A stretch of 64,000 nucleotides of DNA from Gnetum montanum (GCA_015680685.1 MNCI01016277.1:305487-369486); one strand, 5' to 3'. Positions 37,486 through 48,872 are shown, counted from the stretch's first letter. Numbers and translations: made by a program. The notes: generated from the sequence alone by a model not told the origin.

Positions 37486-37493
37486 TATAAATA
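37486..37493 (+). promoter_or_regulatory. TATA box of LTR3
   Basis: CCTATAAATAGGCTTCAAGG is a near-ideal plant TATA and the best of the LTR TATA boxes in the array. Confidence 0.7.
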
Positions 37494-38695
37494 GGCTTCA
37501 AGGGTCAAGGAGGAAAGAACATCACATCAAGGAGCATCATCATCACACTTGGAAGATTTGTAAAGAAGATTGTTTGCAAGATGGCTTGCTAGAATAAAGA
37601 TTTCAGCCTCTTTGTCATGGTCCTGTGAGTTATGCATTTCATTTTTGTTTTGTTTTAATTGCTTAGCTAGTGGTTTAGGTAGTATCATTCTTGGCAAGTA
37701 ATTTTGGGATTTTTAGATTGCTCTTATTGTTCTTGTTGCCCAATAGGAATTTCTGTTAAAATTTTGCCATAGAAGCGCTTGTGTTCAAAAAGCCTTGAGA
37801 GCATTTTAGTAGTAAATTTCGTTATTGTGCAACGTTTGGGAACTGCTATTGGATTGTTGGAAGAGAGCCTCTGTTTGTAGTCACGCCGTGGAACAATTTG
37901 GTAGTCGAGAGGGTTCAGAAAATCTTTGGTATTTTGATGGGACCAGAATAGCTTCTTTTTATCTTTAGAGTGATTTTCCGTGTTATTTCAATCAGAAATT
38001 GTCAAGTCTTTTAAAGGTTCTGTTTAAATGCAATCGTTGACATCTACTGTCTAGCCAAAATGGAGTCTCGTACATGGTAGTTTACGCAGCAATTTTTGGT
38101 AGTACAGTAGGATTGTCTTGAAGATATTGCTTGTTTGAGTCTTGGAAGTTTGAACAATTCATAGATATTGAATTTGGAATAGCTTTATTGCGAAGTGTTT
38201 ACTCGTGTCATTTTACCTTGTTTAAATATTTGAGGTCCACACAAATCTGCTTTCTTTTCTTTCTGTCTATTTCCTTTGAATCTTGCTCTATTTCTAGTTT
38301 TCTTGTGGAACTATATATCTCTCTCTGGGGAAAATTAGGAGTAGATTTGCGGAGTTGTGCTCAAATGTTTATGCAAAATTTTACTTGTTACAAGCAGGTA
38401 TTATAGGGACCGCATAGACTAGGTAGTTTGAACAAAATAGGAAACTCTCAATAACTCACAGTACTTGATAAAGTTGGCTGAATCTCTTAAAGTAAGTCAT
38501 TTGTATTTCACACACACGCAATCGTTACATTGCACACAACCGCACGCCGCAACAGCACACACACATACTCACATTAACTACTGAGTTATTTGGAGGTATC
38601 TGGGCCTTGGTGTTGCCAGAGACCAGCAGGCACCTAAATCCTGTTCGAGGACACTCGTTGGCGGTCGCGTCCCAAACGGTCGCCAACAGTTCTTT

Positions 38696-38712
38696 TGGCG
38701 CTAGAAGGAGGG
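38696..38712 (+). other. Primer-binding site, int3
   Basis: TGGCGCTAGAAGGAGGG starts seven bases after the LTR3 end. It is the reference form for the other three sites in the window. Confidence 0.65.
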
Positions 38713-38805
38713 CTGAAAATTAAGCCTCTAGGTTCATAAGCCTTATACTTTTAGTACATCAACAATTATTTGTAAGGCTTAAGAATTAGATACTATTTTC
38801 AGTTC

Positions 38806-39588
38806 ATGACCAAGAAATTTGATAGTTTGGAAAGTTTCAAAGTTTCAAAAGATATTCTAGATTCTAAGACTGATTCTTCATCAGAAGAAGAACAAAAGAA
38901 AGTTTTTGAATTGGGAACAAGTAGTGGAGTGAAAACTAGAAGATCAAGAAGATCACCCATTATATCTGGTTTATCGATTTATAAGAGAAGATCTAGAAAG
39001 TCTAAGAGTTCAACTATCCAAAGGAATAGGATGGCAAATCCTTGGCAAAGAGTTACACCATTAGGATTTCAAAATTACAATGATATTCCTAAGGTAGTTT
39101 ACAAATATTTGCCTGAGCCTTTCATTCCTGGAAAAGCTTATTTAGCTGAAGAATATATTCACATGTTTGAGTTAGCTTTAGCTCATGCAAATATTCAACA
39201 TCAAGATCAAGCTTGTAGGTTGTTTGTATCAAATCTAAAGGATATGGCTCAGATTTGGTATTCGAACTTACCAAGTAATAGTATTACAAGTTGGGATGAC
39301 ATGAAGAATCTTTTCTTAGCCCAGTTTGGTAATCAATTAGATCAACAACAACTATACTGTGGGCTGATACAAGCTAAGCAAGGAGTTAAAGAGTCAATTA
39401 GAGATTTTAACATCAAGTTTCAACGAATTTGTGGACTCTTTCAAAGACAATATAGGCCATCAGAAGAAATGCTTAAAGAAACTTATCTTAAGGCTGTCAA
39501 CCCCAACATTTCAATTTGGTTAAGGAGAACTCCAAACTTAACTACACTAAATGACTACTTTAGTGAAGCTATACAGTTAGAAAAATAG
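38806..39588 (+). pseudogene. gag: Gag capsid core, int3
   Basis: 260 codons begin at ATG 38806. Residues 1-90 are Ser/Arg/Lys-rich (RRSRRSPIISGLSIYKRRSR) and could bind RNA or act as a nuclear signal. Residues 110-240 are the Retrotrans_gag capsid domain, with RLFVSNLKDMAQIWYSNLP and WDDMKNLFLAQFGNQL. The frame ends at TAG 39586-39588, but the same frame continues on the other side for over 400 codons. Int1 has the TAG at the same place. This is the most intact gag of the array. Gag would build the cytoplasmic particle in which reverse transcription happens. Confidence 0.8.
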
Positions 39589-40869
39589 TTGAACTTGAAT
39601 CCTGAAGAAAATATTGCAATTCAAAAAAGAGAAGAAAGAGTTATGATTCCTATGCAAGATTTTGCTCAATTTAAAGCTTTACCAGGTCCATCTCATGTTA
39701 AGATAGAGCAAGAACATGAAAGAGTAGGATCTGAAAAAGGACAATTAATGAGAGATATGTCTAACAAAATAGTGAAGCTTGAAAAAGCCTTGGCAAGAGT
39801 TAATATCAAGGAAGAAAGGAAAAATAGAAAGCATAAACATCAAGACACTAAGTTAGTAGAAGATGAGGATGAAAGTGACCTTATTATGTCCAACTTTCTT
39901 GATATTGAATCTGATAATGAGTTATCTAGTGTTCATTATGCAAGTAAATCTTCTAGCAATGGATCTAGCGATACTTCTTCTCTATCAAGTTCTGAAGAAG
40001 ATATGTCTTCAGATGAAGAATGCAATAACAATGAGGAAAATGGATATAATCTCCGATCAAAAGAAAGATTAACTACTTCTAGACCCCCAAATGTTATTAC
40101 TAATCCATCTACTAAGAGAAAAGCTTTTGAGCCAAATAGAAGAGATAAGAATAAAGGTAAAGATGATCAAGTAGAGCAAAGCACTCCAAATCAGTCTTTT
40201 AATAAATGGATAAAGAAACCAAGCTTTATTGGTGATGGAGAGTATGATTTGATTGAAGACCTTAAACATGTCAAGGCCAATATTAGCTTTTATCAGTTGC
40301 TTCAAATAGGAGATCAGCAAAGAAAGGCTTTAGAGTTCATTAAAGGTAAAAGGAGAGTTAGAGAATCAGAGTTAAGTTATGTGTCTAATAATGATGAGAA
40401 ATTAAAGACCTCGTATGATAAGGAAGCTCCTCCTTTTCTTTTGACAATGAAATTAAAGGATAAATACTTACACAATTGTTTGGTTGATTCTGGAGCTACG
40501 TCTACTATAATGCCATTGTCTATATGTAAGAAACTTGGTTTGATTCCTGAAAAATCAAATAAAAAGATTGTTCAAGTGGATAAAAGTAGAGTGAAGATTG
40601 TGGGTCAATTACCAAATGTTCTATTGGAAATTGCTTCTGAACCCCGCATCAGAAGTAGAGTAACTATTCAAGTGGCAGATATACCAGATTCACATAGTCT
40701 CTTATTGAGTAGAAGTTGGAGCAAGAATTTCTCAGGTTACATATCAACAGATTATTCTCACATGTGGCTACCTTGGAAAGGAGAACCAAATCAAATATAC
40801 ATCTATAGTGAACCTTTGATTATTGATAACATTACTTCAAATGGAAAAAGTAAAATGGCTGAAAAATGA
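39589..40869 (+). pseudogene. Gag C-terminus and aspartic protease, int3
   Basis: This is the in-frame continuation after the TAG: 426 open codons and then TGA. The first 200 residues are charged and acidic, with a Ser-rich run, and lack a CCHC knuckle. A second basic stretch follows (TKRKAFEPNRRDKNKGK). The protease spans roughly residues 285-400: LVDSGATSTIMP holds the catalytic Asp, and the flap and tail follow (LLLSRSWSKNFSGY). It would cut Gag-Pol. The closing TGA (40867-40869) is shared with int1 at 32078-32080. Confidence 0.8.
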
Positions 40870-40920
40870 GGTGTTGAAAAAAAATTTTCTACACTCCAAG
40901 AAAATCAGGGTTCTGAAAAA

Positions 40921-41336
40921 GAACACTCAAAGAATGAGGATAAATGGGAGTTATACTTTGATGGTTCATGTAATTAAAAAGGTGCAGGAGTCAGTATTGT
41001 TATATTAAGGAATGATTCACTTGAAATACTCAAAGTAATTCATCTATCTTTCCCTTGTACTAACAACAAAGCTGAGTATGAAGCTTTATGTATTAGTATA
41101 AGAAATAGCTCTAGAAAAAAGGATCAGAGTAATCACTATAAAAGGAAACTCAAGATTAGTTTGTGAACAAGTAAAGGGTAACTGTGTAGTAAAGAGCTCA
41201 TTCTTAAGACCTTATAAGCAACTTGCTTGTAAGATGTTAGATCAGTTTCAACATTGCCGAATAGAGCATATAAACAGAGCAAAGAATCTTATAGTAGATG
41301 ATCTGGCAAGGCAGCTTCAACATTGGATATGCAAGT
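40921..41336 (+). pseudogene. Archaeal/plant-type RNase H domain between protease and RT
   Basis: The frame follows on from the protease after the TGA. It reads DKWELYFDGSC (first catalytic Asp), a TAA, KGAGVSIVI and NNKAEYEALC (catalytic Glu). One shift later come KGNSRLVCEQVKG (the usual GDS is GNS, so the third acid is lost) and RIEHINRAKNLIVDDLARQ (last Asp). These are the four RNase HI signature blocks in order. It is separate from the usual gypsy RNase H at 42600-42810, so the element had two. Tat-lineage elements carry such a second RNase H, but as I recall it follows the first one, not precedes RT. Confidence 0.8.
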
Positions 41337-41609
41337 AATAGAAAGTTACAAAGATGTCATGATTGAAGTATAACATCAGCCATCAATACCAGATAATATA
41401 AGACATTTACAAGTATTTGAAGATGATGATCAAGTATTAAGATTTATGAAAAAAAAAAGAATTTGAGGGATAAGTAATACCTGAAAATGTCATCAAACTC
41501 CAAAGCTAATTTCATTCCAAAAAAGATGATTGACTTGGAAAAAGAGTTCAAGAAAAATTTACTTACTGGAAAGGATATACAAAACTCAGATAGTTAAGCT
41601 TTCAAGGTA

Positions 41610-42364
41610 GTGAATTTTGGATTAGACAGAATGCCAAATATGTTAAATATTACAAAGGAAAGAGATTCGAGTTTCAAGCAAAACTTGTTAACATGTCTAA
41701 GAAATAATTTGGACAATTTTGCTTGGTCTTATGGTGATCTTAAAGCTTTTAGACCAGATGTGATGATACATAAAATTCCTTTAATAGAAGATTGTAAAAT
41801 AGTCAAGCAAAAACAAAGGAAATTTAATCCATCATTTGAACCAGCTATGGAAGCTGAAATCAAGATGGTGATATAAGGCTTTGTGTAGACTTTATAAATC
41901 TGAATGATGCCTCAAAAAAGGATAAGTATCGACTTCCAAGAATTGATGAGATGTTGATTAAATTTTCAGGTTGTCAAGTATATTCTTTCTTAGATGGTTT
42001 CTCAGGTTATAATCAAATCGTGGTAGATAAGAATGATAGATACAAAATAGCATTTATCACCAAATGGAAAACTTTCACTTACCGAAGAATGCCATTCGGA
42101 TTGTCAAATGCTGGGGCTACTTTCCAAAGAGCAATGGATTTAGCATTTAAGGATTTATTAGGCAAATTCATGGTGGTTTATTTGGATGATATTACAATAT
42201 TCTCAAGAAAGAAAGAAGATCATATTAATCATCTCCAGCAAATTTTCGATAGATGTCATGAGTTTGGTATTTCATTAAATCCTAAAAAGTGTATCTTCGG
42301 GGTTAAATCTGAAAGCTTATTAGGCCATGTGATATGTCAAGAAAGAATTTCCATAGACAATTCC
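41610..42364 (+). pseudogene. Reverse transcriptase, int3
   Basis: N-terminal text (DLKAFRPDVMIHKIPL, EAEIKMV) is joined at about 41873 to LCVDFINLNDASKKDKYRLP, skipping the 30-40 codons that normally lie between and shifting frame. The rest is well kept: VYSFLDGFSGYNQI, FGLSNAGATFQRAM, the catalytic VYLDDITIFS and SLNPKKCIFGV. The frame ends at a TGA (42365) that looks like CGA mutated. It copies element RNA into DNA in gypsy elements; this copy is dead. Confidence 0.85.
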
Positions 42365-42367
42365 TGA

Positions 42368-43107
42368 GTCCAAGTAGTACAAAATATTGAGCATTCCACA
42401 AGTAAGAAATCTCTTAGATCTTTCTTTGGGAAGATAAACTTTGTGAAAAAGTTCATCCCTGGGTTTACTGAAATTACCAAGCCTTGGATGCATATGCTAA
42501 AAAAGGACGTCCAAGTAGTGAAAACACCAGAATCAGAGAGAGCTTTATCAGAAATTAAAAATGCTATACAAGAGGCTCCATATTTGGTAAAGCCTAGGCT
42601 TAAAGAAGACTTTTGGTTATATTCTTTTGCTTCGAATGATTCTATCACTACCGTTCTAACACAAAAAGATGATGAAGATCAAGATGAACCAATTGGATTT
42701 TTTGGGTATCAATTAAAAGGTTTAGAATTAAATTATTCAGACTTAGAGAAACAAGCTTTTGCAGTCATCAAAACACTTCAACATTTTAAATATTATTTGG
42801 AAGTTCATTAGTCCACACTATGCTAATTGAACCTGCAGTCAAGCGATTCCTATCCCAAAATGAGATTGGGTTAAAAAAAGGAAAATGGCTTATAAAGTTG
42901 CAAAGTTTTAGATTTTCATTGGAAATATGCAAAAAAATTAAGGGAATGGGATTAGCCAAGTTAATGATTAGAGAAAGTGAAGTATGTACACTTAACACCC
43001 ATGAAGAGAATTGTTATGCTGAAATTCTCAAATTTCTTAATACAAGGAAAATCCCAAATAATTTAACTGCAAGTCAAAAGAGAGCTTTCTTTAAAAGAGC
43101 ACAATGA
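42368..43107 (+). pseudogene. RT connection and gypsy RNase H, int3
   Basis: FFGKINFVKKFIPGFTEITK begins the segment. The RNase H follows with FWLYSFASNDSITTVLTQKD, GFFGYQLKGLELNYSDLEKQ and LQHFKYYLEVH, then a TAG (42809-42811) and a tail ending at TGA 43105-43107. This is the standard gypsy RNase H, distinct from the extra domain upstream of RT. It removes the RNA template. Confidence 0.75.
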
Positions 43108-44259
43108 TTCATTGCTAAAGATGGTATATTATATAGAAAGGATTTTCGAGGGTTTTTATTGGAATGTGTTCATAATGATCAAATTAGTTTCATTTTGGAA
43201 CAATTTCATGATCATTTGAATTTATTTATGAATCCCCTAAGTCAACTATGCAACATATACTCTGATATGGATATTACTGGCCTTCCATGTATCAAGACAT
43301 TAAGTTCAAAGATTCAAACATTCTATAAATGTCAAATTCATGGGCCCAAGATTAAAAGGGTTAGAGCTCCTTTAAAACCAGTAGTTGCAGATAGACCATT
43401 TCAGCAATGGGGTTTGGATTTTATTGGTACAATTACTTCTTCAAGAATTGGACACAAGTTTATTCTCACGGCTATTGATTATTTCACTAAATGGTTTGAA
43501 GCAAAGGCTCTAAGAGAAATTTTAGCATTAGATGTGATTAAGTTTTTAGAAGATCACATTTTAAGTAGATTTGGTCTACCCGAAGTGTTAGTGTCAGAAA
43601 ATGGACCTGCCTTCAAATCAGAAGAGTGTATCAAATGGGCATCAGAAAAATCTATTTTCTTATTTTCGTCATCAAACTATTATCCTCAAGGAAATAGCCT
43701 AGCAGAATCCACCAATAAAAAGCTTATCTCTTATATCAAGAAATTGATGGATGGAAATCCAGGAAATTGGATCAATTATCTACAATCTGCATTATGGTCA
43801 TATTGAATTAGATTCAAGAGAGCTATTGGAACATCATCGTATAACTTAGTTTATGGTTTTCCAGCAAGAATTACAAATAAGATTGTAAGCTCAGCTTCTA
43901 AATTCGTACAAAGATATAGTGAAAAAATTGATAAAGATAGAAATTTCATGACTTTGCTTATTAAAAGAGAAGCTAAAGTAGATAAAGCAAGCGATAATTT
44001 GTTACAGAATACCTCTCAAGTTAAAAGATGGTTTGATAGGAAAGCTTTAAAAAGAACTTTTAAGATAGGGGACCTTGTCCTATTATGGAATATGAAGAAA
44101 CCTAATAAGTTTACACCGACATGGATTGATCCATTTCAAATTACAAAATAGTTGTCTGAGGATACTTACAAATTATCAACTTTGGATGGCATGGAATTGC
44201 AATTTTCATATAATGTTTTGCATATAAAACATTATTTTGAACAATTGCATACAGCTTGA
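43108..44259 (+). pseudogene. Integrase, int3
   Basis: The zinc-binding region is worn: the His pair lies near FHDHLNLF, and CQIHG keeps the last Cys. The core follows: QQWGLDFIG (first Asp), SENGPAFKSEE (second Asp replaced by Glu) and YYPQGNSLAEST (catalytic Glu). A TGA (43804-43806) interrupts. The C-terminus has GDLVLLWNMKKPNKFTPTWI and PFQI, the GPY/F-type module, a TAG (44150), and the end at TGA 44257. No chromodomain is seen. Confidence 0.8.
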
Positions 44260-44685
44260 AGATATCCTTACACAAGTAATATATGTATATACTATTAGAT
44301 ATAATATTACTAATATTACTAGGAGTAGGAGCATAGTATTAATCATTATGTTTAATTATGCTATTGGTATATAGTTATATAAGTAGATATATATTATAAT
44401 AATAAATATATTTAGGATTAAATTAGAAAATAGTTTAATGCCTACAAGTTAAACAAGTGGAATCCTACAAGTACAACAAGTGGAGAAGATGACTCATCCA
44501 CCACTTAGTGAGGATTGTGACAAGTGGTTAGAATGCCTAAATAGAGGAAAAATTGGTTAAAGACTCTTAGGGGGGATTTTAAATTCCTAGCAGCTATAAA
44601 AAGAGAATTGGGTTGCCTAGGATTTCATCATCTTTCAATTCAAGTTGAGTAGGAAAAGTAAGAGAGAGCTAATTTCAAAGAGAAG
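44260..44685 (+). promoter_or_regulatory. Region after pol with a TATA box and short leader
   Basis: The first 200 bp are very AT-rich (ATATATTATAATAATAAA-type). The CAAGTGG motif recurs at about 44454, 44476 and 44522. GCTATAAAAAGAG (TATA at 44595-44602) lies 90 bp before the ATG at 44686, with a purine-rich leader between. It looks like a pol II promoter for the small ORF. Int1 lacks the region, so its origin (own or captured) is open. Confidence 0.5.
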
Positions 44686-45189
44686 ATGGAGTTTGGAAGA
44701 ACAATGAAAAAGCCTTTCATTCCTTATGTGATGGGATGTTTCCCTGAACATGTGTTAAATGCTTATTTGAAAGGTAGAGCATGTGGAACATCGAAAGAGT
44801 GTCCTTTCATAGCTTGGTTATTTGATGAATTTTCATTCCTCACAAGAGGTTTAGAGATAGAGTCAAATGTTTGGGGGCAATATCAAGATTGCATCTAAAA
44901 AGAGGAGAGGGGAGAAGAGCAACCAACCAATGAAGAGTCATGGGAAGAGGCCTTCATGTCCCAAGAGGAAGATGAAGGACCCAATTGGGAAGAATAGAAC
45001 AGTTTATCCGAAAAAGAAAATGAGAAGAATGCTGAAGAAAAAGTTCAAGTAGATCAAGTTGAGAGCTCCACCAAGCCAGAAAATAACAGAATAGCCTTCA
45101 TCACGTCAGAAATTTCCTATGAGAAAGTTAGAGAGATGAGGATTCCTACTAGAGTAACCCTCACAATTCTCTTCCCATCTCAAGAATAG
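44686..45189 (+). pseudogene. Small ORF downstream of pol
   Basis: One frame of 168 codons including the final stop, interrupted at TAA 44896 and TAG 44995. The N-terminal part reads KKPFIPYVMGCFPEHVLNAY, then CPFIAWLFDEFSFLTRGLEI, and looks globular. The C-terminal part is acidic (EESWEEAFMSQEEDEGPNWE), then REMRIPTRVTLTILFPSQE. The tail is conserved in int1. Position after integrase is where env-like or accessory ORFs sit in some Athila/Tat elements, but no signal peptide or membrane segment is visible. Function unknown; the N-terminal part might be host-derived. Confidence 0.5.
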
Positions 45190-45391
45190 TCCATGAATGA
45201 AGGACTTGCTAATGTATAGTTTCTTGTTTTTCTTAGGAATGAGGTTTTTATACCATCAAACCTTATGTTTGATGGGAATTTTCCTCCAAAAAGATTTCTG
45301 TTTAGCTCTAAAAATTCAATAAAAGTTTCAGTACATTTTAGTTTTAAAATGGGGCTACATAAATTCCTTTAAACCTTTAACGCGGCAGAAA
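45190..45391 (+). other. 3' untranslated end and polypurine tract, int3
   Basis: It matches 32405-32611. The tract before the LTR reads ACGCGGCAGAAA, a worn form of AAAGAGGGCAGAAA. Confidence 0.5.
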
Positions 45392-48300
45392 TGTTGGCAC
45401 ATTTGGCCATTTCATAGAACAGCAAAAGTAGAGACTAGCAAAAGGAAATATTTAAAACAACTGCATAAACAAAAAAATCTGTTTTGAAACCACTGGAAAA
45501 ATATGAATAATGTTGGGAAAAACCACTAGAAAAGTCTCAAATTAAAAAAATTTGAGGCTGATGTTGTTGGTGGTTATGAAAATGCATGGGGTAAAACTGG
45601 AGAAGAGTGCTCATCTGAATTAAATGTAGATTTATTATGCAAATTATCCTTTTAAAAAGTTGGCATTTCATGTAAAAAATAAAACTTGATCACCACGCAA
45701 CTCTCTCACAGATAATATACATCTATAAGTAATCATTAAAACAAAAAACAAAATGATGTCTATAAGACACCACATAAGCTTCAAGCCCAAGCAAGCCACC
45801 ATAAAGACTCATAGGAACTCTTCCCGGCCTCCTCCCAAGATCTACCATGCTCAGCTACGCAAACCTGGAGACTGAGGTGGGCAGAGGCAACTATTTCTAC
45901 GTTTTCAAGGATTGAATGATGCAAAACTGTTGAATCTTCTCGGCTACTACTACAAGGAAAATTTTGGCATCGGCAGTGCTGTTAGTAATCATGGCTACTG
46001 AAAATCTTCATATATTCTTCAGTGGCATCATCAACAATGAGGGTGGTTGCAACAATGGACAATGATGGTGGTAGAAACGGAGCGCACAGCAGAACCAAGG
46101 TAGCCTTTGCATGACCTATGGGGCATATAAACTCACAGAACATCTGAACACACAAATACCAAGATGTGCCTACCTCCTACAAATATATATAGCCTTTGCA
46201 GGATTGGATTACTAAGTTTGGATGCCTCAAAATATATTTATAAGGATTTATAAGGTCTGTGATTGATAAATCTCCAGGCAGGAAACTACGTTATTGCAAG
46301 AAAGTCTGCAAATCTTGCATAAGGCTCCACATTTGGCACGTGCTTGCTGCAAGCATAAGATATGGTTAACAGTAGAGGAATGGAATGATTCCAACAACGC
46401 GGCATCTTTGGTGCAGTCCCATTCCCGTAAGCAAATGAATTTAATAATTGCGAGGCAATGGTAGGTTCACTATACTATGCTCATTCAGCATAAAATAAAT
46501 TTCAAAAAAATCCTACAAAGAGATTTCTGGTGCGTCATGAACTCTGTGAGAATGGGTGAATTCGTGGTTGTTTTGTAATGGCCATGGAGATCTTTAATGA
46601 TTTTGGACATCGAACCAGATGTTCTTGCAAAGGACTCAAGATTCATGGAAATAGACAGAATATTGCACGATGCAGTAGAAAACCGTAGTTATCAATAGGA
46701 ATCTAAGACAAAATTCATTAATAGTGCCACAAACAAGGTGACGCTAAAGCAGTTATACAACAAGCATTGAGTAGGGATTTCATCTCTCATCTTATGTTTA
46801 TTTGACTGGATCTGCTGATTCTCTTGTGGAAAATGAAAGAATATTGTGTATGCTATTAAAATTTGTTCACCAAGATTAATTCATCAAAGGTAGTTTTAGC
46901 GATCGGATGGAAATAGGCCTTTTAAAAACCATACAGGCAATGCAGCGACAAAAGTTACAAAGACCATAGTTTTTTTTGGAACACACGGCAACATTACCAG
47001 ACGTGGCGGCAGAGCCTTCTTTCGTGGTGGTAGTTGATATGTGGTTCTGGCAGGGCGGAATAATTTGAAACTAATTGCAGAAACTGGGCAGTTCCAGGCC
47101 TGGTGCCTTCACATTCAGCCTTCACATTTGGAGGCATTTTTAACGGTGCTAAGTAACCACCACCATATTTAAATTTGTTTTTCCAACGAACGTCATTTTT
47201 CCAAGGAAGCCAGTAGCAAATTTTACATGGATATAAAATGCATATGATTTAATTATATAGCATCGAAAATTTGCAAAGATCCGCTTTATTAATTTTTAAG
47301 ACTATACAGCCACCTCCACCAACATCTACACTAAGGTGAATGCTAAATTACTTTCTTAATACAGCCTGATCATGATAATTACTAGGGCTTAATGACATAT
47401 AATAGTTAAAATCTTAAATAAAATATGACAATTGTATGAAGCTCTTAGGAGATCTTGGATTTATTTTTTATATAAGTTATTGCTTATAAAAGAAATATTT
47501 GTAATATTTACACATGCCAATGTTAGCATGATTTTCTCCTAACTTTATGTATAAGTTACAACTTCCTAACTTGTTGGGCAAGTTATAACTTCCTTACTTG
47601 GGAGAGAAGTTAGCTAAGATATTTTGAAAAATCTAACTACCTTTTGAACCCTATAAAAATGCTTCAGGGGTTAGAAGAGGAAGGAGGGAGGGGCATCTCA
47701 CTTTGGGTATTGAAGGAATATTTTGTAAAGAAGACATTGTGAAAGATTCCTTGTAAGATGACTTGCTAAAGACAACATTTCAGCCTCTTTGTCATAGTCC
47801 TGTGAGTTATGCTTATTATTTTTTATTTTTTAAAAAATTGTGTAGCTAGTGGTTTACATAGTATCATGCTTGGCAAGTAATTTTGGGATTTTTAGATTTC
47901 TCTTATTGTTCTTGTTGCATGATAGAAAATTTCTATTAAAATACTACCATAGAAGAGCTTGTGTTTAAAAGCCTTAAGAGCATTTTAGTAGTAAATTTTA
48001 TTATTGTGCAATGTATAAGAACCGCTATTGAGAATGTTGTAAGAGAGCCTCTGCATGTAGTCAAGCCGTTGAACGATTCAATAGTCAAGAGGGTTCAAAA
48101 AATATTTGGTATTTTGATAGGTCTAGAATAACTTCTTTTATCTTTAAAGTGAATCTCCGTGGTATTTCAATAAGAAATTGTCAAGTCTCTTGAAGGTTTT
48201 GTTGAATGCAATTGTTGACATCGATTATCTAGCCAAAATAGAGTCTCGTACATGATAGTTTATGCAACAAATTTCTGGGTAGCATAGTAGGATTGTCTTG

Positions 48301-48872
48301 AAGAAATTTCTTATTTGAGCCTTGGAAGTTTGAACAATTCGTAGTTATTAAATTTGGGATAGCTTTATTGCAAAGTGTTTACTCATATCATTTTACCTTA
48401 TTTAAACATTTGAGATCTTTACACAAATCTACTTTCTTGTTCTCTTCTTTCTATTTCTATTGAATCTCGCTCTATTTCTAGTTTTCTTGTGGAACTATCT
48501 CTTTCTCTAGGGAAAATTAGAAGTAGATTCGCAGAGTTGTGCTCAAATTTTTTTGCAAAATTTTATTTGTTACAAGTAGGTATTATAAGGACCGCATAGA
48601 CTAGGCAATTGAATAGAACAAGAATTATCAACAACTCATAGTACTTGGCAAAGTTAGCTAAATCTCTTTAAGATAAGTCATTTGTAGTTTTACACACAAT
48701 CCAATCATTTCAGTTTTCACAACTGCACATCGCAACAGCACACACACATACTCACATTAACTTCTGAGTCTATTTGGAGGTATCTAGGCCTTGGTGTTGC
48801 CAAAGACCAGCAAGCACCTAAATCCTATTCGAGGACACTCATTGGCGGTCGTGTCCCAAATGGTCGTCAACA
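45392..48872 (+). repeat. LTR4, 3.5 kb
   Basis: It starts TGTTGGCACATTTGGCC and ends GGTCGTCAACA. It aligns with LTR1 over its whole length, about nine in ten positions by eye, including U3. The TATA box is at 47652, with one upstream ACTTGTTGGGCAAGT motif (47569-47583) where LTR1 has two. Confidence 0.75.

Larger units (their letters stand above)
35667..38688 (+). repeat. LTR3, 3.0 kb, with a 21-bp satellite in U3
   Basis: It starts TGTTGGCACATTTTTACC and ends GGTCGCCAACA. From 37320 on it matches LTR1 and LTR4 (inverted-repeat motifs, TATA, R-U5). From 35700 to 37320 it is private, with a protein-like segment (35878-36063) and the 43-unit array. It is the LTR directly 5' of the most complete coding region, int3. 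Confidence 0.75.
26667..48872 (+). mobile_element. Compound Ty3/gypsy array, 22 kb
   Basis: The order is LTR1, int1, LTR-started cargo block, int2, LTR3, int3, LTR4, all in plus orientation. LTR1 and LTR4 are alike over their full 3.5 kb. The outer flanks are ACTAC (26662-26666) and ACTAG (48873-48877), an imperfect target-site duplication. Each internal segment begins with a TTCTTTTGGC(G/A)CTAGAA primer region. Int1 and int2 are deletion derivatives of int3. It could be one insertion expanded by unequal recombination, or several nested insertions. Confidence 0.65.

Noticed and set aside
40069-40320. Minus-strand frame inside gag-protease
   Set aside because: It is a shadow of the well-supported plus-strand reading.
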